16,592 bases of DNA. Origin: Rhodoluna limnophila (lineage in GTDB: Bacteria; Actinomycetota; Actinomycetes; Actinomycetales; Microbacteriaceae). The notes below the pieces were generated by a model. That model did not search any database. It had not been told where the DNA came from and saw nothing but the letters and a program-made list of their open reading frames with translations. The stretch lies in NCBI GenBank assembly GCA_943326655.2, contig CALPUC020000004.1, forward strand, positions 1-16,592, read 5' to 3'. Positions 1 to 6,970 of this stretch are shown here, one piece after another (positions within the stretch are counted from its first letter, which is position 1; every line of letters starts with the position of its first letter). The position numbers and the translations under genes were made by a program.

Positions 1-995
1 ATGTGCGAAACGGAAGGATCAGGGGAGCCAGAGGCTGGGTTGTCGACTTGGAACTTGAACGCACCGAGTCTGAGCTTTTTGAGTACACCCTCCAAAATGT
101 CTACGTGGACGAAGCGCTGCCGGTCCCCAAAGAAATCGTGACCAGCGTACTACCCTCAGACCATTCGGCTCTAGAAGAACTCTTGAGCAAAATGAGAGGT
201 TCGAAGGTCAAGATCAAAGTTGCCGAGCGCGGAGACAAACGGGCGCTAACCGAAACAGCCATGACTAACGCTGAAAGTTCACTTGCACAATTCAAGTTGA
301 AGCGATCCACAGACTTCACGGCTCGTTCGGTTGCACTAGCGAATCTTCAATCGGCCTTGGGGCTGAGTTCGATTCCACTGGTTATCGAGTGCTACGACGT
401 GTCCCATCTGGCGGGCACCAACATCGTGGCTTCGAAGGTTGTTTTCGTCGATGGGAAGCCGCGCAAGGAGCTCTACCGCAGATACAACATCGCGAGTGCC
501 ACCGACGACACAGATGCGATGAAACAGGTTCTTATTCGACGTCTAGCTGCAGTAGAAAGCCAGGATGAGTTACCGGATTTAATCGTCGTAGATGGCGCTC
601 GACCACAGGTTAGTGCTGCGCTAAAGGCGGCAAGGTCAACCGGCATAGAAGATTTAAACATGGTTGGAATTGCCAAGCGTTTGGAAGAACTGTGGCTTCC
701 AAACGACGATTACCCGGTGCTGCTTCCGCGCGCAAGCGACGAACTCTTCCTCATTCAACATCTTCGAGACGAGTCGCATCGCTTCGCCATCAGTCATCAG
801 AGACAGAAACGCACTGCCAGCATCGCCACCGCGCTTGAAGAGATTCCCGGGTTGGGTCAGAAACGCGCCCGCATACTCTTAAAATCTTTTGGTTCTGCCA
901 AGCGTGTGAAGTTAGCCACCGTTTCAGAACTCGCTGACATACCCGGAATAGGCCCGCTCTTGGCAGAATCTATTCACAAAGCGTTACAAAAATAG
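1..995 (+). CDS. uvrC: UvrABC excinuclease subunit C, C-terminal part (5' end outside window)
   Basis: UvrC makes the incisions on both sides of a bulky DNA lesion in nucleotide excision repair, after UvrA/UvrB have loaded. The reading frame is open to the left edge, with its first full codon at base 3, so only about 330 C-terminal residues are present; the GIY-YIG nuclease and the UvrB-binding region lie upstream. Seen here, counting from base 3: the RNase H-like endonuclease domain with likely catalytic Asp132 (in ECYDVSH), Asp197 (in IVVDGARPQ) and His259 (in RDESHRFA), then tandem helix-hairpin-helix motifs at about 278-330 (IPGLGQKRA, IPGIGPLLAE) for DNA binding. It ends with TAG at 993-995. 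The next gene starts 57 nt later on the same strand, as in the usual actinobacterial uvrC-rapZ-whiA order. Nothing looks degraded. Confidence 0.97.
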   Translation, partial: VRNGRIRGARGWVVDLELERTESELFEYTLQNVYVDEALPVPKEIVTSVLPSDHSALEELLSKMRGSKVKIKVAERGDKRALTETAMTNAESSLAQFKLKRSTDFTARSVALANLQSALGLSSIPLVIECYDVSHLAGTNIVASKVVFVDGKPRKELYRRYNIASATDDTDAMKQVLIRRLAAVESQDELPDLIVVDGARPQVSAALKAARSTGIEDLNMVGIAKRLEELWLPNDDYPVLLPRASDELFLIQHLRDESHRFAISHQRQKRTASIATALEEIPGLGQKRARILLKSFGSAKRVKLATVSELADIPGIGPLLAESIHKALQK

Positions 996-1040
996 AAGTA
1001 TTTTCACCCTCGGCGTGTCGCTCATAGTCTTAGACTTTGT

Positions 1041-1045
1041 GGAGG
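1041..1045 (+). promoter_or_regulatory. Ribosome binding site of rapZ (decides the start)
   Basis: GGAGG ends 7 nt before the ATG at 1053. An in-frame GTG at 1047 lies only one base after this site, too close to be used, so ATG 1053 is chosen as the start. Confidence 0.75.
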
Positions 1046-1052
1046 AGTGAGA

Positions 1053-1925
1053 ATGACCAACGCGAGCCCAGAGCTACTTGTCGTAACAGGCATGTCAGGC
1101 GCCGGTCGTTCGACTGTAGGTAACGCTCTTGAGGATCTTGGCTGGTACGTTGTCGATAACCTTCCGCCACAAATGCTCGGCCCTATTTCAGACCTTTTCT
1201 CGGTCTCAAAGACTCCACTTCCTAAGTTGGCAGTTGTGATTGACGTCAGGGGTCGAGAATTCTTCACCGAGCTACTTGACAGTCTGGCCCTGTTGCGTGA
1301 ACGCTCGATAAATCTGCGCCTAATTTTTCTGGAGGCTACCGACTCCGCTCTCGTGAAAAGGTTTGAAAGCGTCCGACGACCACATCCGTTGCAAGCCACA
1401 GGCACGCTTTTGGACGGAATAGAAGCAGAGCGTCAACAGTTGATTTCGGTTCGGGAAAGCGCCGATGTTGTTATCGATACCACGGAGCTAAACATTCATC
1501 AATTGAGCACGCAAATTGCCGAGCAGTTCTCTTTCAATGAATCAACGAAACTTCACATAGTGGTTGAGTCGTTTGGTTTCAAATACGGAACGCCAACCGA
1601 TGCGGATCACATCGCTGACGTTCGTTTCATTCCCAACCCTTTCTGGAATGAGGAACTCAGGCCGTTCACGGGCGAGGATGGGGAAGTTAGCAAGTTTGTT
1701 CTTGGTGCAGCAGGCGCCAGAGAATTCATCGATCACTACGTTGCTGCACTAGGCCCTGTCTTAAAGGGATACGCGAGAGAAAACAAAAGATACGCGACAA
1801 TTGCAATCGGATGCACCGGGGGCAAACACCGGTCGGTGGCGGTGTCTACAGAGATTATGAAACAACTCAGTTTGATTCCTGAAATCTCTGTAACGTTGAA
1901 GCATCGAGACTTAGGGAGGGAGTAA
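1053..1925 (+). CDS. rapZ: RapZ/YvcJ-family nucleotide-binding protein
   Basis: RapZ-family cytosolic P-loop protein, 290 residues, normal length. Seen: a Walker A motif GMSGAGRS at residues 13-20, the family motif VVDNLPP at about 34-40, RRPHPL at about 108-113, SFGFKYG at about 173-179 opening the C-terminal domain, and the strongly conserved GCTGGKHRSV at about 253-262. In E. coli RapZ binds the small RNAs GlmY/GlmZ and controls amino-sugar synthesis. Actinobacteria are not known to have those RNAs, so the role here is less certain; relatives bind ATP/GTP. The C-terminal domain that binds RNA in E. coli is intact here. The stop codon lies 2 nt before whiA, so the two are surely co-transcribed and probably translationally coupled. 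The gluconeogenesis/cell-shape factor YvcK, often found between these two, is not here. Confidence 0.95.
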   Translation: MTNASPELLVVTGMSGAGRSTVGNALEDLGWYVVDNLPPQMLGPISDLFSVSKTPLPKLAVVIDVRGREFFTELLDSLALLRERSINLRLIFLEATDSALVKRFESVRRPHPLQATGTLLDGIEAERQQLISVRESADVVIDTTELNIHQLSTQIAEQFSFNESTKLHIVVESFGFKYGTPTDADHIADVRFIPNPFWNEELRPFTGEDGEVSKFVLGAAGAREFIDHYVAALGPVLKGYARENKRYATIAIGCTGGKHRSVAVSTEIMKQLSLIPEISVTLKHRDLGRE

Positions 1926-1927
1926 CT

Positions 1928-2908
1928 ATGGGATTGACACCAGATTTAAAGTATGAACTTATCAAACTAAAGCCTGCAAAAAGCGAGCTCAGAATAGCCG
2001 AATTGTCCGTAATTCTTAGGTTCACCGCCTCTGTCCACGTCGTGAATGCAACGATGATTCTCGAAGCTGAATTTGATACTTCGCAGATGGCACAGCGCGT
2101 TAAGAACGAAATCAAGGAGTTGTTCGCCATAGATGCGGCAGTAGAACTTCTGCACGCGTCAGGGACCAGAAAGGCCTCCCGTCACAATCTGCGCGTAACC
2201 AGGCAAGCAGACCTATTGGTTCGCCAAACCGGACTGTACTACCCAACAGGAAAGCCAGTACGAGGTATTAACCCGAGATTCGTGTCCGATTCAACCGAGA
2301 TAGCGGCCGCGGTTTGGAGAGGAGCGATCCTTGCTCACGGTTCGCTCACCGATCCGGGTCGGTCTTCTGCACTCGAGGTTTCTTGCCCCAGCAATGAAGC
2401 CGCCTCATCGCTGGTTGGATTAGCAAAACGCTTAGGCGTTGCCGGTGCCAAGTCTCGGGAGGTTAGAGGCGTCAATCGTGTTGTAGTTAGAGAGAGCGAA
2501 GATATCTCGAGAATCCTCAGAGAAATCGGAGCGTTGAGCATCTGCGAACGATGGGACAGTCTTCGTGCCAAACGCGAAGTACGTTCTACAGCAAACAGGC
2601 TCGCCAACTTTGATGATGCCAACCTGCGGCGTTCAGCCCAGGCTGCCGTTGCCGCTGGCGCAAGGGTAGCTAGAGCACTTGAAATTCTTGAACCCGACAT
2701 TCCGGCGCACTTGCGCTATGCCGGTGAACTGCGCCTGAAACACAAACAGGCTTCGCTTGACGAACTAGGGCACTTGGCAACTCCTCCCATGACGAAAGAT
2801 GCCGTGGCGGGTCGCATCAGAAGGCTACTTGCCATGGCCGATAAGAAGGCTGAAGAACTTGGCATCCCGAACACCGAGGCCTATCTCGGCGACGACCTGT
2901 CGGAATAA
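1928..2908 (+). CDS. whiA: DNA-binding regulator WhiA
   Basis: WhiA is a transcription factor of Gram-positive bacteria. In Streptomyces it works with WhiB at sporulation cell-division genes; in non-sporulating relatives it is linked to cell division. The 326-residue protein has the usual architecture: an N-terminal WhiA-specific region, a degenerate LAGLIDADG homing-endonuclease-like fold (RGAILAHGSLTDPGRSSALE at about 131-150), and a C-terminal helix-turn-helix at about 272-308 containing TKDAVAGRIRRLLAMAD. As in other WhiA proteins, the endonuclease-like fold is expected to be catalytically dead. The start ATG is preceded by GGGAGGG (1914-1920) at 7 nt, inside the end of rapZ. No gene lies between it and rapZ. 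A 49-nt gap without a convincing hairpin separates it from sodA, so read-through into sodA is possible. Confidence 0.97.
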   Translation: MGLTPDLKYELIKLKPAKSELRIAELSVILRFTASVHVVNATMILEAEFDTSQMAQRVKNEIKELFAIDAAVELLHASGTRKASRHNLRVTRQADLLVRQTGLYYPTGKPVRGINPRFVSDSTEIAAAVWRGAILAHGSLTDPGRSSALEVSCPSNEAASSLVGLAKRLGVAGAKSREVRGVNRVVVRESEDISRILREIGALSICERWDSLRAKREVRSTANRLANFDDANLRRSAQAAVAAGARVARALEILEPDIPAHLRYAGELRLKHKQASLDELGHLATPPMTKDAVAGRIRRLLAMADKKAEELGIPNTEAYLGDDLSE

Positions 2909-2957
2909 ATCATAAGAATTTTGCCTTTCCAACCTCAACAGATAAACAAGGAGAACC

Positions 2958-3581
2958 ATGACCAGTTACAAGCTGCCTGAACTTAGTTACGACTACTCGG
3001 CGTTAGAACCAAGCATTTCGGCAAGAATTATGGAACTACACCACTCAAAGCACCACGCAGCGTATGTTGCAGGTGCAAACGGAGCCATCGAGCAACTTGC
3101 TGAGGCACGTGAAAAAGGTGATTTCACCAACATAAATAAATTGCAGAAAGACTTGGCTTTTCATCTATCAGGTCACATCAATCACTCGATTTTCTGGAAG
3201 AACCTGGCGCCAACAAACTCTGACCGGCCAGAAGGCGAACTTGCGGCCGCAATTATCGAGTTCTTTGGCAGCTTTGAGGCTTTCCAGGCCCATTTCAACG
3301 CAACAGCAATGGGAATTCAGGGGAGTGGCTGGGCTTTTCTCGCGTGGGATTCGATGGGAGAACGTCTCATTGTCGAACAGCTCTACGACCAGCAGTCAAA
3401 CATCGCTACGGCAAGCGTTCCACTTCTGATGCTCGATATGTGGGAACACGCTTTCTACCTTGATTATCAGAATGTCAAAGCCGACTACGTTAAGGCCTTC
3501 TGGAGCATCGTCAACTGGTCTGACGTGCAGGCACGTTTCCACGACGCTGGCACTAAAACCAAAGGTCTTTTGTTAGGCTAG
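2958..3581 (+). CDS. sodA: Superoxide dismutase, Mn/Fe family (probably Mn)
   Basis: Cytosolic superoxide dismutase that converts superoxide to oxygen and hydrogen peroxide; 207 residues, full length. Metal ligands by family alignment: His28 (in LHHSKHH), His76 (in GHINHS), Asp160 and His164 (in LDMWEHAFY); Tyr36 is the conserved gateway tyrosine. Residue 145 in YDQQ is Gln. The Mycobacterium tuberculosis iron enzyme has His at this place (YDHQ), while Gln is typical of manganese enzymes; Gly72 also matches the Mn type. I therefore infer Mn, though metal choice is hard to prove from sequence and cambialistic use is possible. There is no signal peptide. The start is supported by AAGGAGA at 2948-2954, close before ATG. 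It sits between whiA and gap on the same strand. Confidence 0.96.
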   Translation: MTSYKLPELSYDYSALEPSISARIMELHHSKHHAAYVAGANGAIEQLAEAREKGDFTNINKLQKDLAFHLSGHINHSIFWKNLAPTNSDRPEGELAAAIIEFFGSFEAFQAHFNATAMGIQGSGWAFLAWDSMGERLIVEQLYDQQSNIATASVPLLMLDMWEHAFYLDYQNVKADYVKAFWSIVNWSDVQARFHDAGTKTKGLLLG

Positions 3582-3664
3582 AACAGACTTATTGCTCCCA
3601 ACGGCGCGTAGCAGAGTTGATTCTTATGAGTAACTACCAGGCCATGCTCTTTGGCCAAGATTTT

Positions 3665-3670
3665 GGGAGA
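3665..3670 (+). promoter_or_regulatory. Ribosome binding site of gap (decides the TTG start)
   Basis: GGGAGA lies 4 nt before TTG 3675. An upstream in-frame TTG at 3651 has no comparable site and would add eight residues before the conserved IRVGINGFGRIGR opening, so 3675 is preferred. Confidence 0.6.
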
Positions 3671-3674
3671 TAAA

Positions 3675-4682
3675 TTGTCTATACGTGTTGGCATCAATGG
3701 TTTCGGGCGAATTGGAAGAAACTACCTTCGAGCCGAATTGGCAAAGGGTACCGACCTAGAGATTGTGGCGGTTAACGACCTAAGCGATCCGGCTTCTTTA
3801 GCCCACCTGCTGAAATACGACTCCGTAAACGGACGCCTAAACCAGGATGTGAGCGTTGATGGAACCAACATCATCGTTGGTGGCAACGTAATCAAGGTTC
3901 TAGCCGAGCGCAATCCGGAAGATCTTCCCTGGGGAGAACTTGGTGTTGACATCGTTATCGAGTCAACTGGGCGCTTCACAGACGCGGATGCTGCGCGTGC
4001 GCACATCAAGGCTGGCGCCAAGAAAGTTATCATCTCGGCCCCCGCTACCGGCGAAGACGCTACCTTCGTAATCGGCGTGAACGAAGAACTCTACGACAAT
4101 GAGAAGCACCACATTATTTCGAATGCTTCTTGCACCACTAACTGCCTAGCTCCATTCGCTAAGGTCTTCAACGACAAGTTCGGTATTGAGAACGGCCTAA
4201 TGACCACGGTTCACGCCTACACCGCAGACCAGAACCTCCAGGACGGCCCACATGGCGACCTTCGTCGTGCGCGTGCTGCAGCGATCAACATCGTTCCTTC
4301 ATCCACCGGTGCCGCGAAGGCAATTGGTCTAGTTCTACCTGAACTTAAGGGCAAGCTTGACGGCTACGCGCTTCGTGTTCCAGTACCAACCGGCTCAATC
4401 ACCGACCTAACGCTAGTTTCTAAGACCACCGTTACTGTTGAGCAGGTTCAGGACGCCTACCGAGAGGCCGCTGCCAGCGGTCGTCTAAAAGGCATCTTGA
4501 AGTACACCGAGGAACCAATTGTTTCGAGTGACATCGTTGCCGACCCTCACTCATCAATCGTTGACGCTGGGCTAATCAAGGTAATCGGTAACACCGTGAA
4601 GATTTCGTCCTGGTACGACAACGAGTGGGGTTACTCAAACCGTTTGGTCGAGTTGACTGAATTAGTAGCCTCGAAGCTGTAA
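3675..4682 (+). CDS. gap: Glyceraldehyde-3-phosphate dehydrogenase (NAD-dependent, glycolytic)
   Basis: Oxidises glyceraldehyde-3-phosphate to 1,3-bisphosphoglycerate with NAD+. From the TTG at 3675 the protein has 335 residues, the normal length. Seen: the Rossmann dinucleotide motif INGFGRIGR at about residues 5-14; an Asp in AVNDL ending the second strand, typical of NAD preference; catalytic Cys153 in SNASCTTNC; catalytic His180 in TTVHAYTAD; and the S-loop with LRRARAAAINIVPSSTGAAKA-like residues. The S-loop reads GPHGDLRRAR where many relatives have Lys in place of that Gly. The C-terminal SWYDNEWGYSNR is intact. Codon use looks strongly biased toward a few preferred codons (judged by eye), as expected of a highly expressed gene. 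It is followed by pgk after 27 nt and heads the gap-pgk-tpiA-secG run. Confidence 0.97.
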   Translation: MSIRVGINGFGRIGRNYLRAELAKGTDLEIVAVNDLSDPASLAHLLKYDSVNGRLNQDVSVDGTNIIVGGNVIKVLAERNPEDLPWGELGVDIVIESTGRFTDADAARAHIKAGAKKVIISAPATGEDATFVIGVNEELYDNEKHHIISNASCTTNCLAPFAKVFNDKFGIENGLMTTVHAYTADQNLQDGPHGDLRRARAAAINIVPSSTGAAKAIGLVLPELKGKLDGYALRVPVPTGSITDLTLVSKTTVTVEQVQDAYREAAASGRLKGILKYTEEPIVSSDIVADPHSSIVDAGLIKVIGNTVKISSWYDNEWGYSNRLVELTELVASKL

Positions 4683-4709
4683 ACCAGGTCGTCAAAAGAA
4701 GCGATTATC

Positions 4710-5915
4710 TTGCGTAAACTCTCTGAGCTCGGCTCGCTTGATGGAAAAACAGTAATCATTCGCTGTGATTTTAATGTTCCCCTAGATGGTTCTCGAATCA
4801 CCGATGACGGCCGTATCGTGGCTTCAGTGCCAACCATCAAGTACCTCGTTGAGCAAGGCGCCAAGGTTGTTGTAATAAGCCACCTGGGTCGCCCAGAGGG
4901 TGCACCAGATCCGAAGTATTCGCTAGAACCAGCAGCAGAGCGTCTCAGCGAACTCTTGGAGCAACCGGTGCTGTTTGCTTCTGACACTGTTGGAGTTCGC
5001 GCTGAAGGGGCCCTAAAGGTCCTGACCAGCGGCGGAGTAGTTGTTCTTGAGAACCTTCGTTTCAATCCTGAAGAAACTTCCAAGGACGAAAATGTTCGCC
5101 GAGAATTCGCCGCCAAATTAGCTGCCTTCGGAGACGTTTTTATTTCTGATGGCTTCGGCGTCGTTCACCGCAAACAGGCGTCCGTATACGAACTAGCGCA
5201 GCTAATACCTTCATATGCAGGGTTCCTAATCGAGAAGGAACTGGAAGTCATGAAGCGGCTAACCGTTGATCCAGAGCGACCATACGCGGTTGTTCTTGGC
5301 GGTTCAAAAGTTAGTGACAAGCTCGGAGTTATCGACCATCTGCTACCTTCGGTGAACAAGTTACTCATCGGTGGGGGAATGGTGTTTACCTTCCTGGCAG
5401 CGCTTGGATACAAAGTCGGTTCTTCGCTACTAGAGGAAGATCAAATACCAACCGTTTTGGAATATATGGATCGCGCGAAATCACTCGGGGTAGAAATCGT
5501 ACTTCCGGTAGACATCGTGGTCGCTAGTAAATTCGGTGCCGATGCAGAAGTCTCTGTAACCAGAGCTTCTGAGATCGAATCAACACCTTTCGGTGAAACA
5601 GGTCTTGGTCTCGACATTGGCCCGGAGTCTGCTTTGATTTTTGCAAGAGAGATTGCTGAAGCGAAAACTGTCTTCTGGAACGGCCCGATGGGTGTGTTTG
5701 AGATTGACCTATTCGCCTCTGGAACAAAAGCGGTGGCAGCTGCACTTACTGAAGTTCAGGGTCTTTCTGTAGTTGGCGGTGGCGATTCTGCAGCCGCAGT
5801 TCGTCTGCTCGGATTCTCGGACGGACAATTCGGCCACATTTCAACCGGTGGCGGCGCAAGTTTAGAATATCTTGAAGGGAAATCCCTTCCAGGGCTGGAG
5901 GTCCTAAATGACTAA
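4710..5915 (+). CDS. pgk: Phosphoglycerate kinase
   Basis: Transfers the acyl phosphate of 1,3-bisphosphoglycerate to ADP, giving 3-phosphoglycerate and ATP. The 401-residue cytosolic enzyme has the two-lobe family layout. N-terminal substrate-binding lobe: RCDFNVPL at about 18-25, SHLGRP at 57-62, ENLRF at 114-118, DGFGVVHR at 147-154. C-terminal nucleotide lobe: GGSKVSDK at 197-204, GGGMVFTFLA, FWNGPMGVFE and GGGDSAAAVRLLG near 355. The start is a TTG at 4710 (MRKLSELGSL by initiation rules) with only a weak purine-rich stretch (AAAAGAAG) upstream; no better start is in frame near this point. The 3' end overlaps tpiA by 8 nt, so the pair is co-transcribed and probably coupled. It lies 27 nt after gap. 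Confidence 0.97.
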   Translation: MRKLSELGSLDGKTVIIRCDFNVPLDGSRITDDGRIVASVPTIKYLVEQGAKVVVISHLGRPEGAPDPKYSLEPAAERLSELLEQPVLFASDTVGVRAEGALKVLTSGGVVVLENLRFNPEETSKDENVRREFAAKLAAFGDVFISDGFGVVHRKQASVYELAQLIPSYAGFLIEKELEVMKRLTVDPERPYAVVLGGSKVSDKLGVIDHLLPSVNKLLIGGGMVFTFLAALGYKVGSSLLEEDQIPTVLEYMDRAKSLGVEIVLPVDIVVASKFGADAEVSVTRASEIESTPFGETGLGLDIGPESALIFAREIAEAKTVFWNGPMGVFEIDLFASGTKAVAAALTEVQGLSVVGGGDSAAAVRLLGFSDGQFGHISTGGGASLEYLEGKSLPGLEVLND

Positions 5916-6690
5916 CCGTGTTCCGTTTATTGCGGGGAACTGGAAAATGAACCTAGACCACCAACAGGGTATTGCTCTTGTGCAAAAACTCGCGTGGACG
6001 CTCAAGGATGCGAATTTCGACTACGCGACAGCCGAGGTAGCTGTTTTCCCAGGATTTACCTCCCTGAGGTCTATTCAGACCCTGATTGACGCAGATCAGT
6101 TTGAATTAAAACTTGGAGCACAAGACATCTCGGCCCATGATTCAGGGGCCTTCACCGGTGAAGTTTCAGGCCTGGCACTCAAGAAGCTCGATGTTCAGTA
6201 TGTACTCATCGGTCACAGTGAGCGACGTCAGCTTCACAATGAATCCGACGATGTGGTTCGTTCAAAAACCGCAGCAGCATTCAAACACGGGATCGTTCCA
6301 GTCATCTGCGTTGGAGAGACACTCGAGGAACTAGAAAGCGAAGGGGCAGCGGCTGTGCCAGTTCGACAAACACTTGCCGCACTTGCCGAACACGAATCAT
6401 TGGGAGATTTCATCATCGCCTATGAACCGGTCTGGGCTATTGGAACCGGTCAAGTTGCCACACCCGAGCAGGCAGCGAGCGTAGCTCTCAAGATTCGCGA
6501 TGCCATTCGTGCGGAGCACGGGGAGTTGGCCGACAGGGTTCGAATCCTCTACGGAGGTTCGGTTAAGGCAAACAACGTGGCCGGCTTCCTTCGAAGCCCA
6601 GAAGTCGATGGAGTTCTGGTTGGCGGAGCAAGTTTGGACTCAGAGGAATTCTCTGGAATCGCTAGATTCCAGAGTCATCTGGCAATATAG
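5908..6690 (+). CDS. tpiA: Triosephosphate isomerase
   Basis: Interconverts dihydroxyacetone phosphate and glyceraldehyde-3-phosphate. The 260-residue TIM barrel has Asn11 and Lys13 in GNWKMN, catalytic His103 in IGHSERR, catalytic Glu173 in AYEPVWAIGTG followed by the phosphate-gripping loop 6, and the phosphate-binding YGGSVK and LVGGASL motifs near 215-243. ATG 5908 overlaps the last codons of pgk (8 nt) and is preceded by a strong GGAGG at 5897-5901, 6 nt upstream. With gap and pgk it forms the lower-glycolysis block. secG follows after 28 nt with no terminator-like structure between. Confidence 0.98.
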   Translation: MTNRVPFIAGNWKMNLDHQQGIALVQKLAWTLKDANFDYATAEVAVFPGFTSLRSIQTLIDADQFELKLGAQDISAHDSGAFTGEVSGLALKKLDVQYVLIGHSERRQLHNESDDVVRSKTAAAFKHGIVPVICVGETLEELESEGAAAVPVRQTLAALAEHESLGDFIIAYEPVWAIGTGQVATPEQAASVALKIRDAIRAEHGELADRVRILYGGSVKANNVAGFLRSPEVDGVLVGGASLDSEEFSGIARFQSHLAI

Positions 6691-6718
6691 ACATTAGAGA
6701 CACAACTAGGAGTCAATT

Positions 6719-6970
6719 TTGGAAGCTATACGTACCGCACTGATGGTACTTTTATTCATCATCAGCATGCTACTCACCCTATTGATCCTTCTTCACAAAG
6801 GCCGCGGGGGAGGCTTGTCCGACATGTTCGGCGGTGGAGTTACTTCCACCATGCAGTCGTCCGGTGTTGCAGAGCGTAACCTGAATCGAATCACTGTGAT
6901 TCTTGGAGTAGTTTGGTTGGCAATTATTGTGGCACTAGGGCTTTTCGCGAGGTTTAGCGTCGCGGGTTAG
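6719..6970 (+). CDS. secG: Preprotein translocase subunit SecG
   Basis: Small inner-membrane subunit of the SecYEG export channel; 83 residues, typical size. Two hydrophobic segments, at about residues 5-25 and 57-79, flank the conserved cytoplasmic stretch HKGRGGGLSDMFGGG at about 26-40, which is diagnostic of the family. The start is a TTG at 6719 with CTAGGAG (6707-6712 core) 6 nt upstream. Its position after tpiA is the standard actinobacterial arrangement. Its stop codon TAG (6968-6970) overlaps the stop codon of the convergent pgl by sharing the bases TTAG at 6967-6970, so there is no intergenic space at all; transcription is probably stopped by the hairpin inside pgl. Confidence 0.96.
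   Translation: MEAIRTALMVLLFIISMLLTLLILLHKGRGGGLSDMFGGGVTSTMQSSGVAERNLNRITVILGVVWLAIIVALGLFARFSVAG

Noticed and set aside
1001..1036. Possible promoter before rapZ (TTTTCA, TAGTCT/TAGACT)
   Set aside because: Matches are weak, and a start point set by TAGACT would fall inside the ribosome site, so I do not annotate it.
3640..3656. Short inverted repeat GGCCA / TGGCC between sodA and gap
   Set aside because: Only 5 bp with a 7-nt loop and a poor T-run (AAGATTTTGGG) afterwards; not enough to call a terminator or riboswitch.
4631..5116. Open frame of 161 codons antisense to gap/pgk
   Set aside because: The Ser/Arg/Thr-rich translation is typical of a reverse-strand shadow of a conserved gene; there is no ribosome site or family match.
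6927..6965. Inverted repeat CGCGA / TCGCG at the end of secG as a terminator for the - strand operon
   Set aside because: Only 5 bp, and followed by A residues rather than T on the - strand.
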